NCBI RefSeq assembly: GCF_037971845.1
Contig: NZ_CP150227.1
Span: forward strand, 3,596,001-3,660,000
DNA from: Paenibacillus sp. FSL R5-0766
GTDB taxonomy: Bacteria; Bacillota; Bacilli; Paenibacillales; Paenibacillaceae
Reading direction: 5' to 3'
Length of the DNA stretch: 64,000 bases
The translations under genes and the position numbers were made by a program. The notes under the pieces are model-generated. The model was not told the origin of the DNA, searched no databases, and saw only the letters and a program-made list of their open reading frames with translations. Of the stretch, positions 1-8,765 are shown one piece after another (the first letter of the stretch is position 1; every line of letters begins with the position of its first letter).

Positions 1-1
1 G

Positions 2-673
2 CCGGCAATTGCCAGCCGTAACGCGAAGTTCTATTTTTATTTCTGTGGTAAAATGCGGAACGGAGAGAGTGCCATTGGCGTTGCTGTAGCAGATACACCG
101 ATTGGTCCATTCCTGGCCGAGTCGCAGCCTTTAATCACAATGGAGCAGTTGAAACGTCTGGGCATTACTATGGGCCAGGCTATTGATCCCTCTATCTATG
201 TCGAAGATAATGGAAAGTCGTATCTGTTATTTGGCAATGGACATGCTGCCATTGTGGAGCTCGGTGAAGACATGATAAGTGTCGTAGAGGACACAATGAG
301 CAATCTGGCGGGCTTGCATGATTTTCGTGAGGCTGTAACCGTGTTGAAGCAGGGTGGACTATACCACTTTACATGGTCCTGTGATGATACAGGCAGCGAA
401 GACTATCATGTGAATTACGGTACGGCAGAGCAGCTATATGGTCCAATCACCTATCGATACCCAATCCTGAGCAAAAATGTGGAGAAGGGCATGCTGGGCA
501 CAGGTCATCACTGTATATTTAATGATTCCGAAACGGGTCAATACCAGATTGCCTATCATCGTTTTGTAACACCACTGTCCAGATTTTCCTCTGGAAAGGG
601 GTATCACCGCGAAATATGTATGGACCCGCTTCTTTTTGGTAAGGACGGACTGATTCAGCCTGTTATACTCTAA
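2..673 (+). CDS. GH43-like glycoside hydrolase, 3' part only
   Basis: The reading frame is open from the left edge of the window, so the start lies outside; about 223 residues are visible and an internal Met at base 53 is probably not the start. The visible text has the repeating beta-propeller blade pattern of clan GH-F enzymes: an AxRNAKFYFYFCGK blade, then AIDPSIYVEDNGKSYLLFG (the DPS motif holding the pKa-modulating Asp of GH43), then LYHFTWSCDD, and a GTGHHCIF strand with the conserved His region. It probably removes arabinose or xylose from plant oligosaccharides in the cytoplasm. No C-terminal carbohydrate-binding domain follows. Substrate cannot be assigned because the region of the general base is missing. 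The family call is from motif recognition and the subfamily is not determined. Confidence 0.75.
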   Translation, partial: PAIASRNAKFYFYFCGKMRNGESAIGVAVADTPIGPFLAESQPLITMEQLKRLGITMGQAIDPSIYVEDNGKSYLLFGNGHAAIVELGEDMISVVEDTMSNLAGLHDFREAVTVLKQGGLYHFTWSCDDTGSEDYHVNYGTAEQLYGPITYRYPILSKNVEKGMLGTGHHCIFNDSETGQYQIAYHRFVTPLSRFSSGKGYHREICMDPLLFGKDGLIQPVIL

Positions 674-725
674 CATAAGCCGTTCAATTGAATCGCTATC
701 TATAATAAAGGCCTGATACAAACAT

Positions 726-770
726 AAATGCCTGTCAAATATCGCTTTAGCGGTTTTGGCAGGCATTTTT
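726..770 (+). terminator. Rho-independent terminator after the GH43-like gene
   Basis: Stem ATGCCTGTCAAA pairs with TTTGGCAGGCAT (one G-U pair) around a loop containing CGCTTTAGCG, and is followed by a T run. It ends the left-edge gene and insulates the sulfur operon. Confidence 0.8.
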
Positions 771-849
771 ATCATCCACCTGAAACAAATCAAAGCCGTA
801 GGGTTGAGCGGGTATCAAACATATTGAACGCGTTCATTCGAGAATACAT

Positions 850-884
850 TTGACATAAGAATCAATAAATCGTATTATTACGAT
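850..884 (+). promoter_or_regulatory. Sigma-A promoter with overlapping palindromic operator
   Basis: A -35 box TTGACA (850-855) and a -10 box TATTAT (873-878) are separated by 17 bp. The perfect inverted repeat ATCGTA-TTAT-TACGAT (869-884) covers the -10 box. The first gene downstream is an ArsR-type repressor, so this is the natural autoregulatory operator: repressor binding would block RNA polymerase. Confidence 0.8.
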
Positions 885-907
885 ATAACGATTTAGGAGG
901 AATACTT

Positions 908-1222
908 TTGAACACTCCCGCTTTTGACAGCAATAACATTAAACAGTTCGATGAACCAGCTAATCTGCTGAAAGCTTTGTCTCACCCCATTCGTTTATGC
1001 ATTGTGCGGGGACTGATGATGAAAAAAAAATGTAATGTCTCTTATATGCAGGAATGTCTGGATCTTCCCCAATCAACAGTCTCACAACACCTCCAGAAGC
1101 TTCGTAGTGCAGGTATTGTTGCTACGGAGCGGAATGGACTTGAAGTGAACTATGTGCTTGCCGATCAACGGGTTGAACAGATTATTAAAACTTTATTTGA
1201 AAAGGATGATTGTGAATCATGA
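908..1222 (+). CDS. ArsR/SmtB-family repressor, probable persulfide or metalloid sensor
   Basis: The 104-residue protein is a single winged-helix domain of normal ArsR length. ALSHPIRLCIVRGL (about 23-36) is the typical helix before the HTH, and LPQSTVSQHLQKLRSAGIV (53-71) is the recognition helix and wing. Translation starts at TTG 908, 7 nt after AGGAGG. Its stop overlaps the next start as ATGA, so the two genes are translationally coupled. Cysteines lie at 31, 42, 50 and 102. The C42/C50 pair sits where ArsR/CadC proteins carry their metal-binding ELCVCDL motif, and C102 is near the C-terminus as in some persulfide-sensing relatives. Since the partner enzyme handles sulfane sulfur, I favour a persulfide sensor, but this is inference. 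It should act on the palindrome over the -10 box. Confidence 0.85.
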   Translation: MNTPAFDSNNIKQFDEPANLLKALSHPIRLCIVRGLMMKKKCNVSYMQECLDLPQSTVSQHLQKLRSAGIVATERNGLEVNYVLADQRVEQIIKTLFEKDDCES

Positions 1223-3693
1223 GCAAAAAAGTACTTATTGTTGGCGGTGTAGCTGGAGGTGCTTCTGCAGCTGCACGTCTTCGCCGTCTGGATGAACATG
1301 CCGAAATTATTATCTTTGAGAAGGGACCCTATATCTCATTTGCCAATTGTGGCTTGCCTTATTATATAGGTGGCACAATCGATGATCGAGAGCGTCTGCT
1401 GGTGCAGACGCCAAAAGGGATGGCAGATCGCTTTCGTATCGATGTGCGTACAAGAAGTGAGGTCGTAGCTATTGATTCGCAGAAGCGAGTGGTTAAGATA
1501 CAGTCTCAGGAGCGCGGTGCATATGAAGAAAGCTATGACGAGTTGATATTGTCACCAGGTGCAAAACCGATGATTCCCGATCTGCCGGGTAAGGACAATC
1601 CACTAATTTATACCGTACGAAGTATTCCAGATATTGATCGGATCAAAGAACAGGTAAGTTCTTCTAACAACAAGTCTTCGATCGTCATAGGCGGTGGATT
1701 TATTGGCGTGGAAATGGCTGAGAATTTAAAGGAAGCTGGTCTGGATGTAACGCTGATTGAGGGGAACGCACAAGTACTCACACCATATGATACCGAGTTA
1801 GCAGCCGCATTGGCACAGGAAATGGAGAATCATGGTGTAAACCTGCTGTTTTCCAAGCGTGTTCAGGGATTCCATTCCCTAGAGCAGGGCATAGGAGTTG
1901 AACTTGCAGATGGTCATACGCTGACTGCTGACATGGTTATTCTTGCGATAGGCGTAACACCGGACACCTATTTTTTGAAGGATAGCGGCGTTTCGCTGGG
2001 TGCACGTGGACATATTATCGTAAATGAAGCTTTAGAAAGCAGTGTGCCACATATCTATGCTGTTGGGGATGCGATCGAAGTAACCGAAACCATTCATGAT
2101 ACGAAGGCAACGATACCACTTGCCGGACCTGCCAACAAACAAGGTCGTATTGTTGCCGACCGTATCGCAGGGCTTCCTTCTACCTATAAAGGAACACAAG
2201 GTACGTCCATTATCAAAGTATTTGGAATGACCGCAGCCACGACAGGCAGTAATGAAAAAACACTGCAACGTCTCGGCGTGGAATATCAAACCGTTATTGT
2301 ACACCCTGCTTCTCATGCATCTTATTGTCCGGGTTCAAGCGCGATTACTCTTAAACTGCTGTTTACTCCGGAAGGTAAAATTTTGGGCGCACAAGCAGTC
2401 GGTTATGACGGAGTGGATAAACGAATAGATGATATTGCTGTAGCCATTCATTTTGGAGGGCATGTCCGGGATTTGACAGAGCTTGAACTGAGTTACGCAC
2501 CACCTTATTCTTCTGCCAAAGATCCCGTGAATATGGCTGGATATGCGGCAGAGAATATGATCACCGGACGTGTTCAGACGTTCACCTATAATCAACTGGC
2601 TGATCGTCAGGCGGGGCAGTCCATACTTCTGGATGTTCGCAGTGAAATCGAGCATCAAAATGGTCATATTCCGGATTCACTCTCTATTCCAGTTGATGAG
2701 CTTCGTCAACGTTTAGATGAATTAGACCGATCCAAAGAGATCTGGCTATACTGTCAAGTCGGCTTACGTGGTTATACAGCTTCGCAAATTTTGCGTCAGC
2801 ATGGTTTTAGCGTAAAAAACCTGAGTGGTGGTTATAAAACTTACCGTCAAGCCCAGTTTAAGCCTGCTCCATTTACTGCTACAAAACAAGAGCAGCATGA
2901 TCCTGGGATAGACGCTAACGATAAGGAGTCTATTCCCACTGACTCAATACAGCCGCAACGTATTGATCATGAGTTGAACGTATGCGGATTAAGTTGTCCT
3001 GGTCCCCTGATTCAGGTTAAGCAGAAAATGGATCAACTCTCAAACGGAGAAACCCTTCGTGTGAAAGCTTCCGATCCAGGCTTCTATGAAGATGTCAAAG
3101 CATGGGCCACGATGTCGGGTTCCACAATCTTGCAGTTGGAAAGAATGAAAGGCGGTACGATTGAGTCTGTCATTGCTAAAAATACAGCACAACCCGTATC
3201 GGAGGCCCCAATCAGCGATCCTAATCCTGCCAGCACGATGGTTGTCTTCAGTGGTGATCTGGATAAAGCGATCGCTTCACTCATTATTGCAAATGGGGCC
3301 GCAGCCAGTGGTCGGAAAGTAACCCTATTTTTCACGTTTTGGGGATTGAGCATTATTCGCAAGCAGCAGCCGCAGAAGTTATCCAAAACCATGATCGGCC
3401 GTATGTTTGATATGATGTTACCTCGCGGTAGCCAGAAGCTTGGCATGTCCAAAATGAATATGCTTGGAGCAGGCCCGAAGATGATCCGTGGTTTGATGAA
3501 AAAACATCATGTGCCTTCATTGGAAGAATTGATTGAGAGCGCAATTGCACAAGGAGTAGAGATCGTTGCCTGCCAAATGTCCATGGATTTAATGGGAATT
3601 CAGCGCGAAGAACTAATAGACCAAGTCAAAATTGGTGGTGTCGGTTACTATCTTGGACAAGCATCACAAGCCAATCATAATCTGTTTATTTAA
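1219..3693 (+). CDS. CoA-disulfide reductase fused to rhodanese, TusA and DsrE-like domains
   Basis: An 824-residue four-module sulfur-handling flavoprotein. Residues 1-445 are a pyridine-nucleotide disulfide oxidoreductase: FAD motif GGVAGGASAAARLR (9-22), redox Cys44 in SFANCGLPYYIGG (the single-Cys signature of CoA-disulfide and polysulfide reductases), an NAD motif around IVIGGGFIGVEMAE, and an AVGDAIE FAD motif. About 455-550 is a rhodanese domain with active Cys512 in LYCQVGLRGYTA. About 580-655 is a TusA domain with CPGP motif (Cys593). About 668-824 is DsrE/DrsE-like, with a Cys785-containing ACQMSMDLMGI strand. These fusions reduce persulfides or CoA-disulfides with NADH and relay sulfane sulfur between cysteines. 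All four catalytic cysteines are present. It is the second gene of an ArsR-controlled operon. Confidence 0.9.
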   Translation: MSKKVLIVGGVAGGASAAARLRRLDEHAEIIIFEKGPYISFANCGLPYYIGGTIDDRERLLVQTPKGMADRFRIDVRTRSEVVAIDSQKRVVKIQSQERGAYEESYDELILSPGAKPMIPDLPGKDNPLIYTVRSIPDIDRIKEQVSSSNNKSSIVIGGGFIGVEMAENLKEAGLDVTLIEGNAQVLTPYDTELAAALAQEMENHGVNLLFSKRVQGFHSLEQGIGVELADGHTLTADMVILAIGVTPDTYFLKDSGVSLGARGHIIVNEALESSVPHIYAVGDAIEVTETIHDTKATIPLAGPANKQGRIVADRIAGLPSTYKGTQGTSIIKVFGMTAATTGSNEKTLQRLGVEYQTVIVHPASHASYCPGSSAITLKLLFTPEGKILGAQAVGYDGVDKRIDDIAVAIHFGGHVRDLTELELSYAPPYSSAKDPVNMAGYAAENMITGRVQTFTYNQLADRQAGQSILLDVRSEIEHQNGHIPDSLSIPVDELRQRLDELDRSKEIWLYCQVGLRGYTASQILRQHGFSVKNLSGGYKTYRQAQFKPAPFTATKQEQHDPGIDANDKESIPTDSIQPQRIDHELNVCGLSCPGPLIQVKQKMDQLSNGETLRVKASDPGFYEDVKAWATMSGSTILQLERMKGGTIESVIAKNTAQPVSEAPISDPNPASTMVVFSGDLDKAIASLIIANGAAASGRKVTLFFTFWGLSIIRKQQPQKLSKTMIGRMFDMMLPRGSQKLGMSKMNMLGAGPKMIRGLMKKHHVPSLEELIESAIAQGVEIVACQMSMDLMGIQREELIDQVKIGGVGYYLGQASQANHNLFI

Positions 3694-3737
3694 AAATTAG
3701 TAATGCTGAACAGTTAAATTAAATGAGTACCGAGAAG

Positions 3738-3763
3738 ATGCCACCATGCGTGGCATTTTTTTG
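3738..3763 (+). terminator. Terminator of the sulfur operon
   Basis: Stem GATGCCAC / GTGGCATT with a short CATGC loop, then seven Ts. A second weak inverted repeat (GAACGTTTC / GAAACGGTTC) follows at 3775-3799. Confidence 0.85.
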
Positions 3764-3883
3764 TTCAAAAAAAATGAACGTTTCATTCAGAAACGGTTCT
3801 TTGACTTACCCATAACAGAAACATAGAGTGATGACAAGGACGGTGGTTGATTTTAGCTAGGCAAATGAGAAGCATATACACCC

Positions 3884-3915
3884 TTGACTTTCCCCTGTAC
3901 GGGAAACTATATACT
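3884..3915 (+). promoter_or_regulatory. MerR-type promoter/operator with long spacer
   Basis: TTGACT (3884-3889) and TATACT (3910-3915) are 20 bp apart, longer than normal. The spacer holds the inverted repeat TTTCCC-CTGTAC-GGGAAA (3889-3906). MerR-family activators bind such dyads between overspaced promoter elements and untwist the DNA when the drug binds. The layout resembles BmrR/BltR targets. An alternative -10 TATATA at 3908 would give an 18-bp spacer. Confidence 0.75.
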
Positions 3916-3943
3916 CGCATTATGTTAAAAGATTGGAGATGAT

Positions 3944-4765
3944 ATGTTGTTCAAAATCAGTGCGTTTTCCAGGCTAAGTAGGGTCTCATTAAAAACACTG
4001 CGTTATTATGACCAGATTGGCATACTTAAGCCGAGAAAGGTAGATCACGATACGGGTTACCGTTACTATTCCGCAGATCAGCTTCTCGAGCTCAACCGAA
4101 TCTTCATTTATAAAGAATTGGGGTTCACGTTGCCACAAATCACACAGCTGTTACAGGAACATATTACATTGGAGAATATTCAAGGCATGTTTAAGCTAAA
4201 AAGAAGCGAAATTCAGCAGATTATCGATACGGAACAAGCCAAACTCGTCCGAATTGAGGAACGCATGCAGCTTTTAGAGGAAGAGGGGCACGTTGAAACC
4301 GGGCAAGAAATCCGAATCAAAGAGGAAGGTGCTCGGCAGTTTCTTTTTCAGACAGGGTGCGGGAGGGAAGAGGAGATCCCGAGTTTATTTCGTCAGTTTG
4401 ATCAGTCATTAACAAAAGAAATGCGCCAACTGATCGACGGACCTCAAGTTGTTTTGTGGAAAGAAATCGCAGGACAAGAGGAAGCGTTCGAGTTTGAAAT
4501 AGGTTACTTCTTAAGCTGTGAGCTGCGATCACCTCCCGACCCATTTCAACTGCGGACTCTTCCTGCTGAGCCCATGATGGCCACCATAGCTTATCGTTCC
4601 AATGCCACCTTTGCCTGTAAAGCCTGTGTTCATCTAGCTACATGGATTGAGAAGAATAACTATCAGATTAAGGAAAACGAGTCTGGTAGGGAACTGTACT
4701 TACCCTTATCTCAAGAACAAGATGCACAATTGATAGAAATACAAATCCCCATACTAAATAGATAA
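3944..4765 (+). CDS. MerR-family regulator, BmrR/BltR-like
   Basis: 273 residues. The N-terminal winged helix is clear: FKISAFSRLSRVSLKTLRYYDQIGILKP (3-30) and DTGYRYYSADQLLELNRIFIYKELGFTL. A coiled-coil dimerisation helix (about 75-120, rich in E, Q, K and I) follows, then a C-terminal effector domain (about 125-270) with the GyrI-like fold pattern of multidrug-sensing members. It lies 24 bp before an MFS exporter and behind a textbook MerR-type promoter, so it probably activates its own operon when it binds a toxic hydrophobic compound. The ligand is unknown. Confidence 0.88.
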   Translation: MLFKISAFSRLSRVSLKTLRYYDQIGILKPRKVDHDTGYRYYSADQLLELNRIFIYKELGFTLPQITQLLQEHITLENIQGMFKLKRSEIQQIIDTEQAKLVRIEERMQLLEEEGHVETGQEIRIKEEGARQFLFQTGCGREEEIPSLFRQFDQSLTKEMRQLIDGPQVVLWKEIAGQEEAFEFEIGYFLSCELRSPPDPFQLRTLPAEPMMATIAYRSNATFACKACVHLATWIEKNNYQIKENESGRELYLPLSQEQDAQLIEIQIPILNR

Positions 4766-4789
4766 CTGTAGAAGACGGAGTGGAGTAAA

Positions 4790-5962
4790 TTGAAAAATAA
4801 ATGGATTATATATATCTTGGCATTGGCTGTTTTTCTGATCGGAACCCTTGAATACATTATTACAGGAGTCATAGAAATGATCGCCTCAGACTTGAGTGTA
4901 TCTACTTCCGAAGTGGGTTTACTGGTGACTGTATTCGCTCTGGCAGCGGCCATTATCGCTCCGATTCTCATTGCAATTACAATAAATATGGATCGCAAGA
5001 AGTTACTGTTGTCCGCCCTCAGTGTGTTTATTGCCAGCAACGGACTTATGCTTGTTGACCTTTCTTACGAAACTTTACTATGGGTGCGAATTATTCAAGG
5101 GGCTAGCGGAGGAGTGGCTACCGTAGTAGCAATGGCCGTATCGACACGACTGGTTGAAAAAGAAAAAAGGGGCAATGCCATCGGCATCATTTTGATGGGG
5201 CTAAGCAGTTCGCTAGTGCTCGGTGTCCCATTGGGCACATTTTTTAGTGAAATGTTTGGGTGGAGGGTTCTATTTATATTCATTGGATTGTTAAGTGTTC
5301 TTCCATTACTTATTATCTACAAAAAGGTTCCGGCAATCAAAGAGGAAGAAAAGATCACCCTCAGAATGCAGCTCTCCATTTTAAAAAATCCACTCATACT
5401 GACTGCCTTGCTTATTACATTATTGTATATCGGCGGCTATTCGACACTGTTCACGTACATTACGCCTTTCTTACAAGCTACGTCTTCTCTTTCCATGACC
5501 GAGATAAGCGGTGTTCTGTTTCTCGCAGGAATTTGCAGCTTTGTCGGATCAAAAGTGGGCGGACAATTGGCAGATGCAAAGGGATCAAAGTTTACAATTT
5601 GTCTAGGCCTTCTGTTACAAGGCATAACTCTTCTTTTGTTTGCTCTAGCTGGAGTTAATCTTATGATGTTAATCTTGGTTTTAATGATTTTTATGTTGGC
5701 AACGTGGAGCATATCTCCGGCCCAGCAACTATATCTGGTTACACTGGCACCTCGTAATCCTGACATTGCCCTTAGCGTAAATACATCATTTATCCAATTT
5801 GGTTTTGCACTGGGATCTGGATTAGGTGGGATTGTGATCAGTCGTACATCTGTCCTGTACTTAAATTGGTTGGGGTTTGGAGCTGTAGGAATTGCTTTAC
5901 TTCTTGCCATACTGCTATTTAAGAAATCGAGAAGCAGAACTGGAACTCCAGATCCAGTGTAA
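4790..5962 (+). CDS. MFS drug/sugar efflux transporter (DHA1 type)
   Basis: 390 residues with 12 predicted membrane helices, the usual size for the DHA1 group. Early residues LIGTLEYIITGVIEMIASDLSVS match the AraJ/YdhP/ChlR type N-terminus, with helix 1 carrying the GTxEYIITG motif and MDRKKLLL after helix 2 being motif A-like. The start is TTG 4790, placed 4 nt after a GGAG; this close spacing is odd but no better start is visible. It is co-transcribed with the upstream MerR gene and most likely exports drugs or toxic sugars across the membrane by proton antiport. Confidence 0.85.
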   Translation: MKNKWIIYILALAVFLIGTLEYIITGVIEMIASDLSVSTSEVGLLVTVFALAAAIIAPILIAITINMDRKKLLLSALSVFIASNGLMLVDLSYETLLWVRIIQGASGGVATVVAMAVSTRLVEKEKRGNAIGIILMGLSSSLVLGVPLGTFFSEMFGWRVLFIFIGLLSVLPLLIIYKKVPAIKEEEKITLRMQLSILKNPLILTALLITLLYIGGYSTLFTYITPFLQATSSLSMTEISGVLFLAGICSFVGSKVGGQLADAKGSKFTICLGLLLQGITLLLFALAGVNLMMLILVLMIFMLATWSISPAQQLYLVTLAPRNPDIALSVNTSFIQFGFALGSGLGGIVISRTSVLYLNWLGFGAVGIALLLAILLFKKSRSRTGTPDPV

Positions 5963-6291
5963 TTTCAATGATGGGTAATTCTTGCTTATGAGTAAAATAA
6001 AAAGAGGATCTCTTCAGCATTCACTGCTCAAGAGATCTTTTTGGCGTATAACAAAGTTATAACGAGAATCACGTGTGTTTTGCGTATCACAATATGATAA
6101 TTGATCAATCATGCTTGAGAATATGTCATTGCATCATACAGTCTAAAACCTTAACTTAAAATGAAAGCAGAGAACGCTAACAACCTCGATGACGTTTATA
6201 CCGATTGAATGGCTAAGGTATGTGTAAACGCCCATTGGACAGAGTGGGAATTTTTCCATTGATCTAAGTACATCCCCCTTAAAAGTGAGAT
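5963..6291. other. Intergenic gap between convergent MFS and AraC genes
   Basis: Apart from the terminator at 6005-6042 I see no gene. A small palindrome AATTGATCAAT lies near 6097-6108. No start codon with a convincing ribosome binding site opens a frame of useful length. Confidence 0.6.
6005..6042. terminator. Terminator after the MFS gene
   Basis: GGATCTCTTCAGCA pairs imperfectly with TGCTCAAGAGATC, then TTTTT. It serves the plus-strand MFS gene; the AraC gene on the minus strand ends 250 bp further on. Confidence 0.75.
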
Positions 6292-7086
6292 TTATATCCC
6301 AACTCTGTTAAGTCCCGGGACACCTTCATGTCGTTTGTGAAACTGTTTAGGCGAGGAACCTGTCATTTGTTTGAACTGCCTGCAAAAATGCTCAACATTA
6401 CGGTAACCGCATCGATCGGCAATCTCTGCAACCGTATACAAATGATGTCTGAGATATTCTTTGGCCAAACGTATTCTGCTATGAATAACATCCTCCATAC
6501 ACGAGAGGCCAAACGATTTCTTGTACATCAACTGCAAGTACCCCGGACTGACGTTTATGATCTTCGCCATTTCTGATATTGTCCAAGGATGGCTGGGATG
6601 GTTATGAATTGCTGTTCGAAGCTTCAACAGAGGATAGTGCTGAGGACTAATATCCTCTTGGACACAAGACTCAAGCAATTTATTGAACAAGGTTCGCAGC
6701 AAGCAATTGATGGATGATTCCCGGTAATCGTTCTGAAAAGAATGCTCTGCAACAAGCAATTGGAACAGTTTATGACAGTATTCCGGATCATCCAGTGGGA
6801 AAGGTCTGCCTGGCGGAAGGGAGGTATCGGTTACAAACGGTTCATCACTTTCAAAACGAATCCAATCATTTATATAGCGCTCTGAACAAGCCCGATAATA
6901 TATTTTTTGATACGGTTTGAAAAGTACAGCACAATGAGCCGGGTATTCCTTAAGTTGTCCATCAACCCAAAACTGGGCAGGGGTCTGTGTAATGACTAAT
7001 AACCAGGCATCATGCCCTTCAGGGATATCAAAAACAAAATGATTCTGATGTACCGCGTCACATTCAACGTAAAAAATAGATGTCAT
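6292..7086 (-). CDS. AraC-family transcriptional regulator
   Basis: 264 residues. The N-terminal half (about 1-145) is a cupin-like sugar-sensing domain with the WFV..GQLKEYPAHCAVLFKPYQKIYYR strand pattern. The C-terminal half has both AraC helix-turn-helix units: WTISEMAKIINVSPGYLQLMYKKSFG and YTVAEIADRCGYRNVEHFCRQFKQMTGSSPKQFHKR. It is divergent from the GH43 gene at 7222 with about 135 bp between the starts, so it most probably activates that gene in response to its oligosaccharide product. The minus-strand start ATG 7086 follows an AAGGGGAAG ribosome site. Confidence 0.88.
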   Translation of the reverse strand: MTSIFYVECDAVHQNHFVFDIPEGHDAWLLVITQTPAQFWVDGQLKEYPAHCAVLFKPYQKIYYRACSERYINDWIRFESDEPFVTDTSLPPGRPFPLDDPEYCHKLFQLLVAEHSFQNDYRESSINCLLRTLFNKLLESCVQEDISPQHYPLLKLRTAIHNHPSHPWTISEMAKIINVSPGYLQLMYKKSFGLSCMEDVIHSRIRLAKEYLRHHLYTVAEIADRCGYRNVEHFCRQFKQMTGSSPKQFHKRHEGVPGLNRVGI

Positions 7087-7221
7087 GGTTCTTCCCCTTT
7101 ATCTTTAAGTTGTAGAAAAGAATAGTCAATACACTACTTAAGCTATTTTCTATTATACGAGAGTTATTTTCATTTCATAGAACGAATGTACTATTACGAT
7201 GATATGAGGAGTGTAGCTGGA

Positions 7222-8643
7222 ATGAACAAGCAGGGGTTCAACCCATATCTTCCATCCTGGGAGTACGTACCTGATAGTGAGCCTTATGTATTCAATGAAA
7301 GAGTGTATGTGTATGGTTCACATGACCGTTTTCACGGACATGCCTTCTGTCTGAACGATTATGTATGCTGGTCTGCACCCGTGAATGACCTTGGGAATTG
7401 GAGAAATGAAGGGGTGATCTACCGAAAAACAGATGACCCGTTGAATCCGAATGGCCATATGTGCTTGTATGCACCAGATGTTACGCTGGGTCCCGATGGG
7501 CGGTATTATCTGTATTATGTGCTCGATAAGGTACCCGTTGTTTCGGTGGCTGTATGTGATGCACCTGCCGGTAAATATGAATTCTATGGTTATGTACAAT
7601 ATGACGACGGCACTCGTCTGGGCGAAAGAGAAGGGGACGAGCCCCAGTTCGATCCCGGCGTGATGACTGAAGGACAGCACACTTATCTGTATACCGGCTT
7701 CTGTGCGGCTGGAGACCAATCAAGACATGGCGCGATGGCCACGATGCTAGGTCCGGATATGCTGACGATTGTGGAAGAACCCGTATTCGTAGCACCGAGC
7801 GAGCCTTACAGTGAGGGCAGCGGTTATGAGGGCCATGAATTTTTTGAGGCGCCTTCCATCCGGAAGAGAGGTGATACCTACTATCTGGTGTATTCCTCCA
7901 TCGTTATGCATGAATTATGTTATGCCACCAGTCGATTTCCAAATAAAGGATTTACATATCAGGGCGTCATCGTAAGCAACTGTGATCTCCATATCGACTC
8001 CTACAAACCTGCTGACAAACCCATGTATTATGGAGGCAATAACCATGGCAGCATTGTGGAGATCAACGGAGACTGGTATGTCTTCTATCACCGTCATACC
8101 AATGGGGACGCATTCAACCGGCAGGGTTGTATTGAGAAGATATCTTTTGCAGAGGACGGCAGCATTCCTCAGGTGGAAATGACCTCCTCTGGTCCAAGTG
8201 GGAGACCGCTTGAAGGAAAAGGTGAGTACCCCGCATATATTGCATGTAATCTTTTGACCAAAGATGATCAGAAGTACACTGGAGGTTTCGGGGCAGGAGC
8301 CTGGCTGGACAGCCGCTTTCCAAAGATCACCCAGGATGGTAGAGACGGTGATGAAGAAGTCGGATATATCGCCAATATGGTTGAATCCGCAACGGCAGGT
8401 TTTAAATTCTTTGATTGCCGAGGAATTCGCCAGGTCTCGATCAAGGTACGGGGATATTGTCACGGGGTATTTGAGGTCAAAACTGCATGGGACGGTCCTG
8501 TCCTGGGTACAATCCCGGTACATTTCACCAATCATTGGAAACCCTATTCAGTCGAGATGACCATTCCGGATGGTATACAAGCTTTGTATTTTACGTACAG
8601 AGGTTCGGGAAGTGCAAGCCTTGCATCATTTATTTTAGCGTAA
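7222..8643 (+). CDS. GH43 glycoside hydrolase (xylosidase/arabinofuranosidase type) with C-terminal CBM6-like domain
   Basis: 473 residues. I place the start at ATG 7222, not the in-frame ATG at 7186, because TGAGGAG (7205-7211) sits 10 nt upstream and family members begin with a KQGFNPYLPSWEYVPD-like sequence. The three catalytic acids of the five-blade propeller are visible: general base Asp18 (PDSEP), Asp86 (YAPDV) and acid Glu209 (FFEAPSIRK). About 345-473 is a beta-sandwich like CBM6 (GFGAGAWLDSRFP, FKFFDCRGIRQVSIKVRG). No signal peptide is present, so it acts in the cytoplasm on imported oligosaccharides. It is divergent from an AraC regulator and followed by a strong terminator, so it is monocistronic. 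Confidence 0.9.
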   Translation: MNKQGFNPYLPSWEYVPDSEPYVFNERVYVYGSHDRFHGHAFCLNDYVCWSAPVNDLGNWRNEGVIYRKTDDPLNPNGHMCLYAPDVTLGPDGRYYLYYVLDKVPVVSVAVCDAPAGKYEFYGYVQYDDGTRLGEREGDEPQFDPGVMTEGQHTYLYTGFCAAGDQSRHGAMATMLGPDMLTIVEEPVFVAPSEPYSEGSGYEGHEFFEAPSIRKRGDTYYLVYSSIVMHELCYATSRFPNKGFTYQGVIVSNCDLHIDSYKPADKPMYYGGNNHGSIVEINGDWYVFYHRHTNGDAFNRQGCIEKISFAEDGSIPQVEMTSSGPSGRPLEGKGEYPAYIACNLLTKDDQKYTGGFGAGAWLDSRFPKITQDGRDGDEEVGYIANMVESATAGFKFFDCRGIRQVSIKVRGYCHGVFEVKTAWDGPVLGTIPVHFTNHWKPYSVEMTIPDGIQALYFTYRGSGSASLASFILA

Positions 8644-8673
8644 TCCTCAAACACATGATCTGAGCAATCCAGA

Positions 8674-8715
8674 CAAAACAAAGCAGCTGCTGGTCATCCA
8701 GTAGCTGTTTTGTTG
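8674..8715. terminator. Bidirectional terminator between convergent GH43 and AraC genes
   Basis: AACAAAGCAGCTGCTGG pairs with CCAGTAGCTGTTTTGTT around a TCAT loop; it has A and T flanks, so it can work on both strands. Confidence 0.85.
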
Positions 8716-8765
8716 ACCGATCAGCCTATGCGGCTCAGACAATTGGTTTTTTTATGATTAAACTT

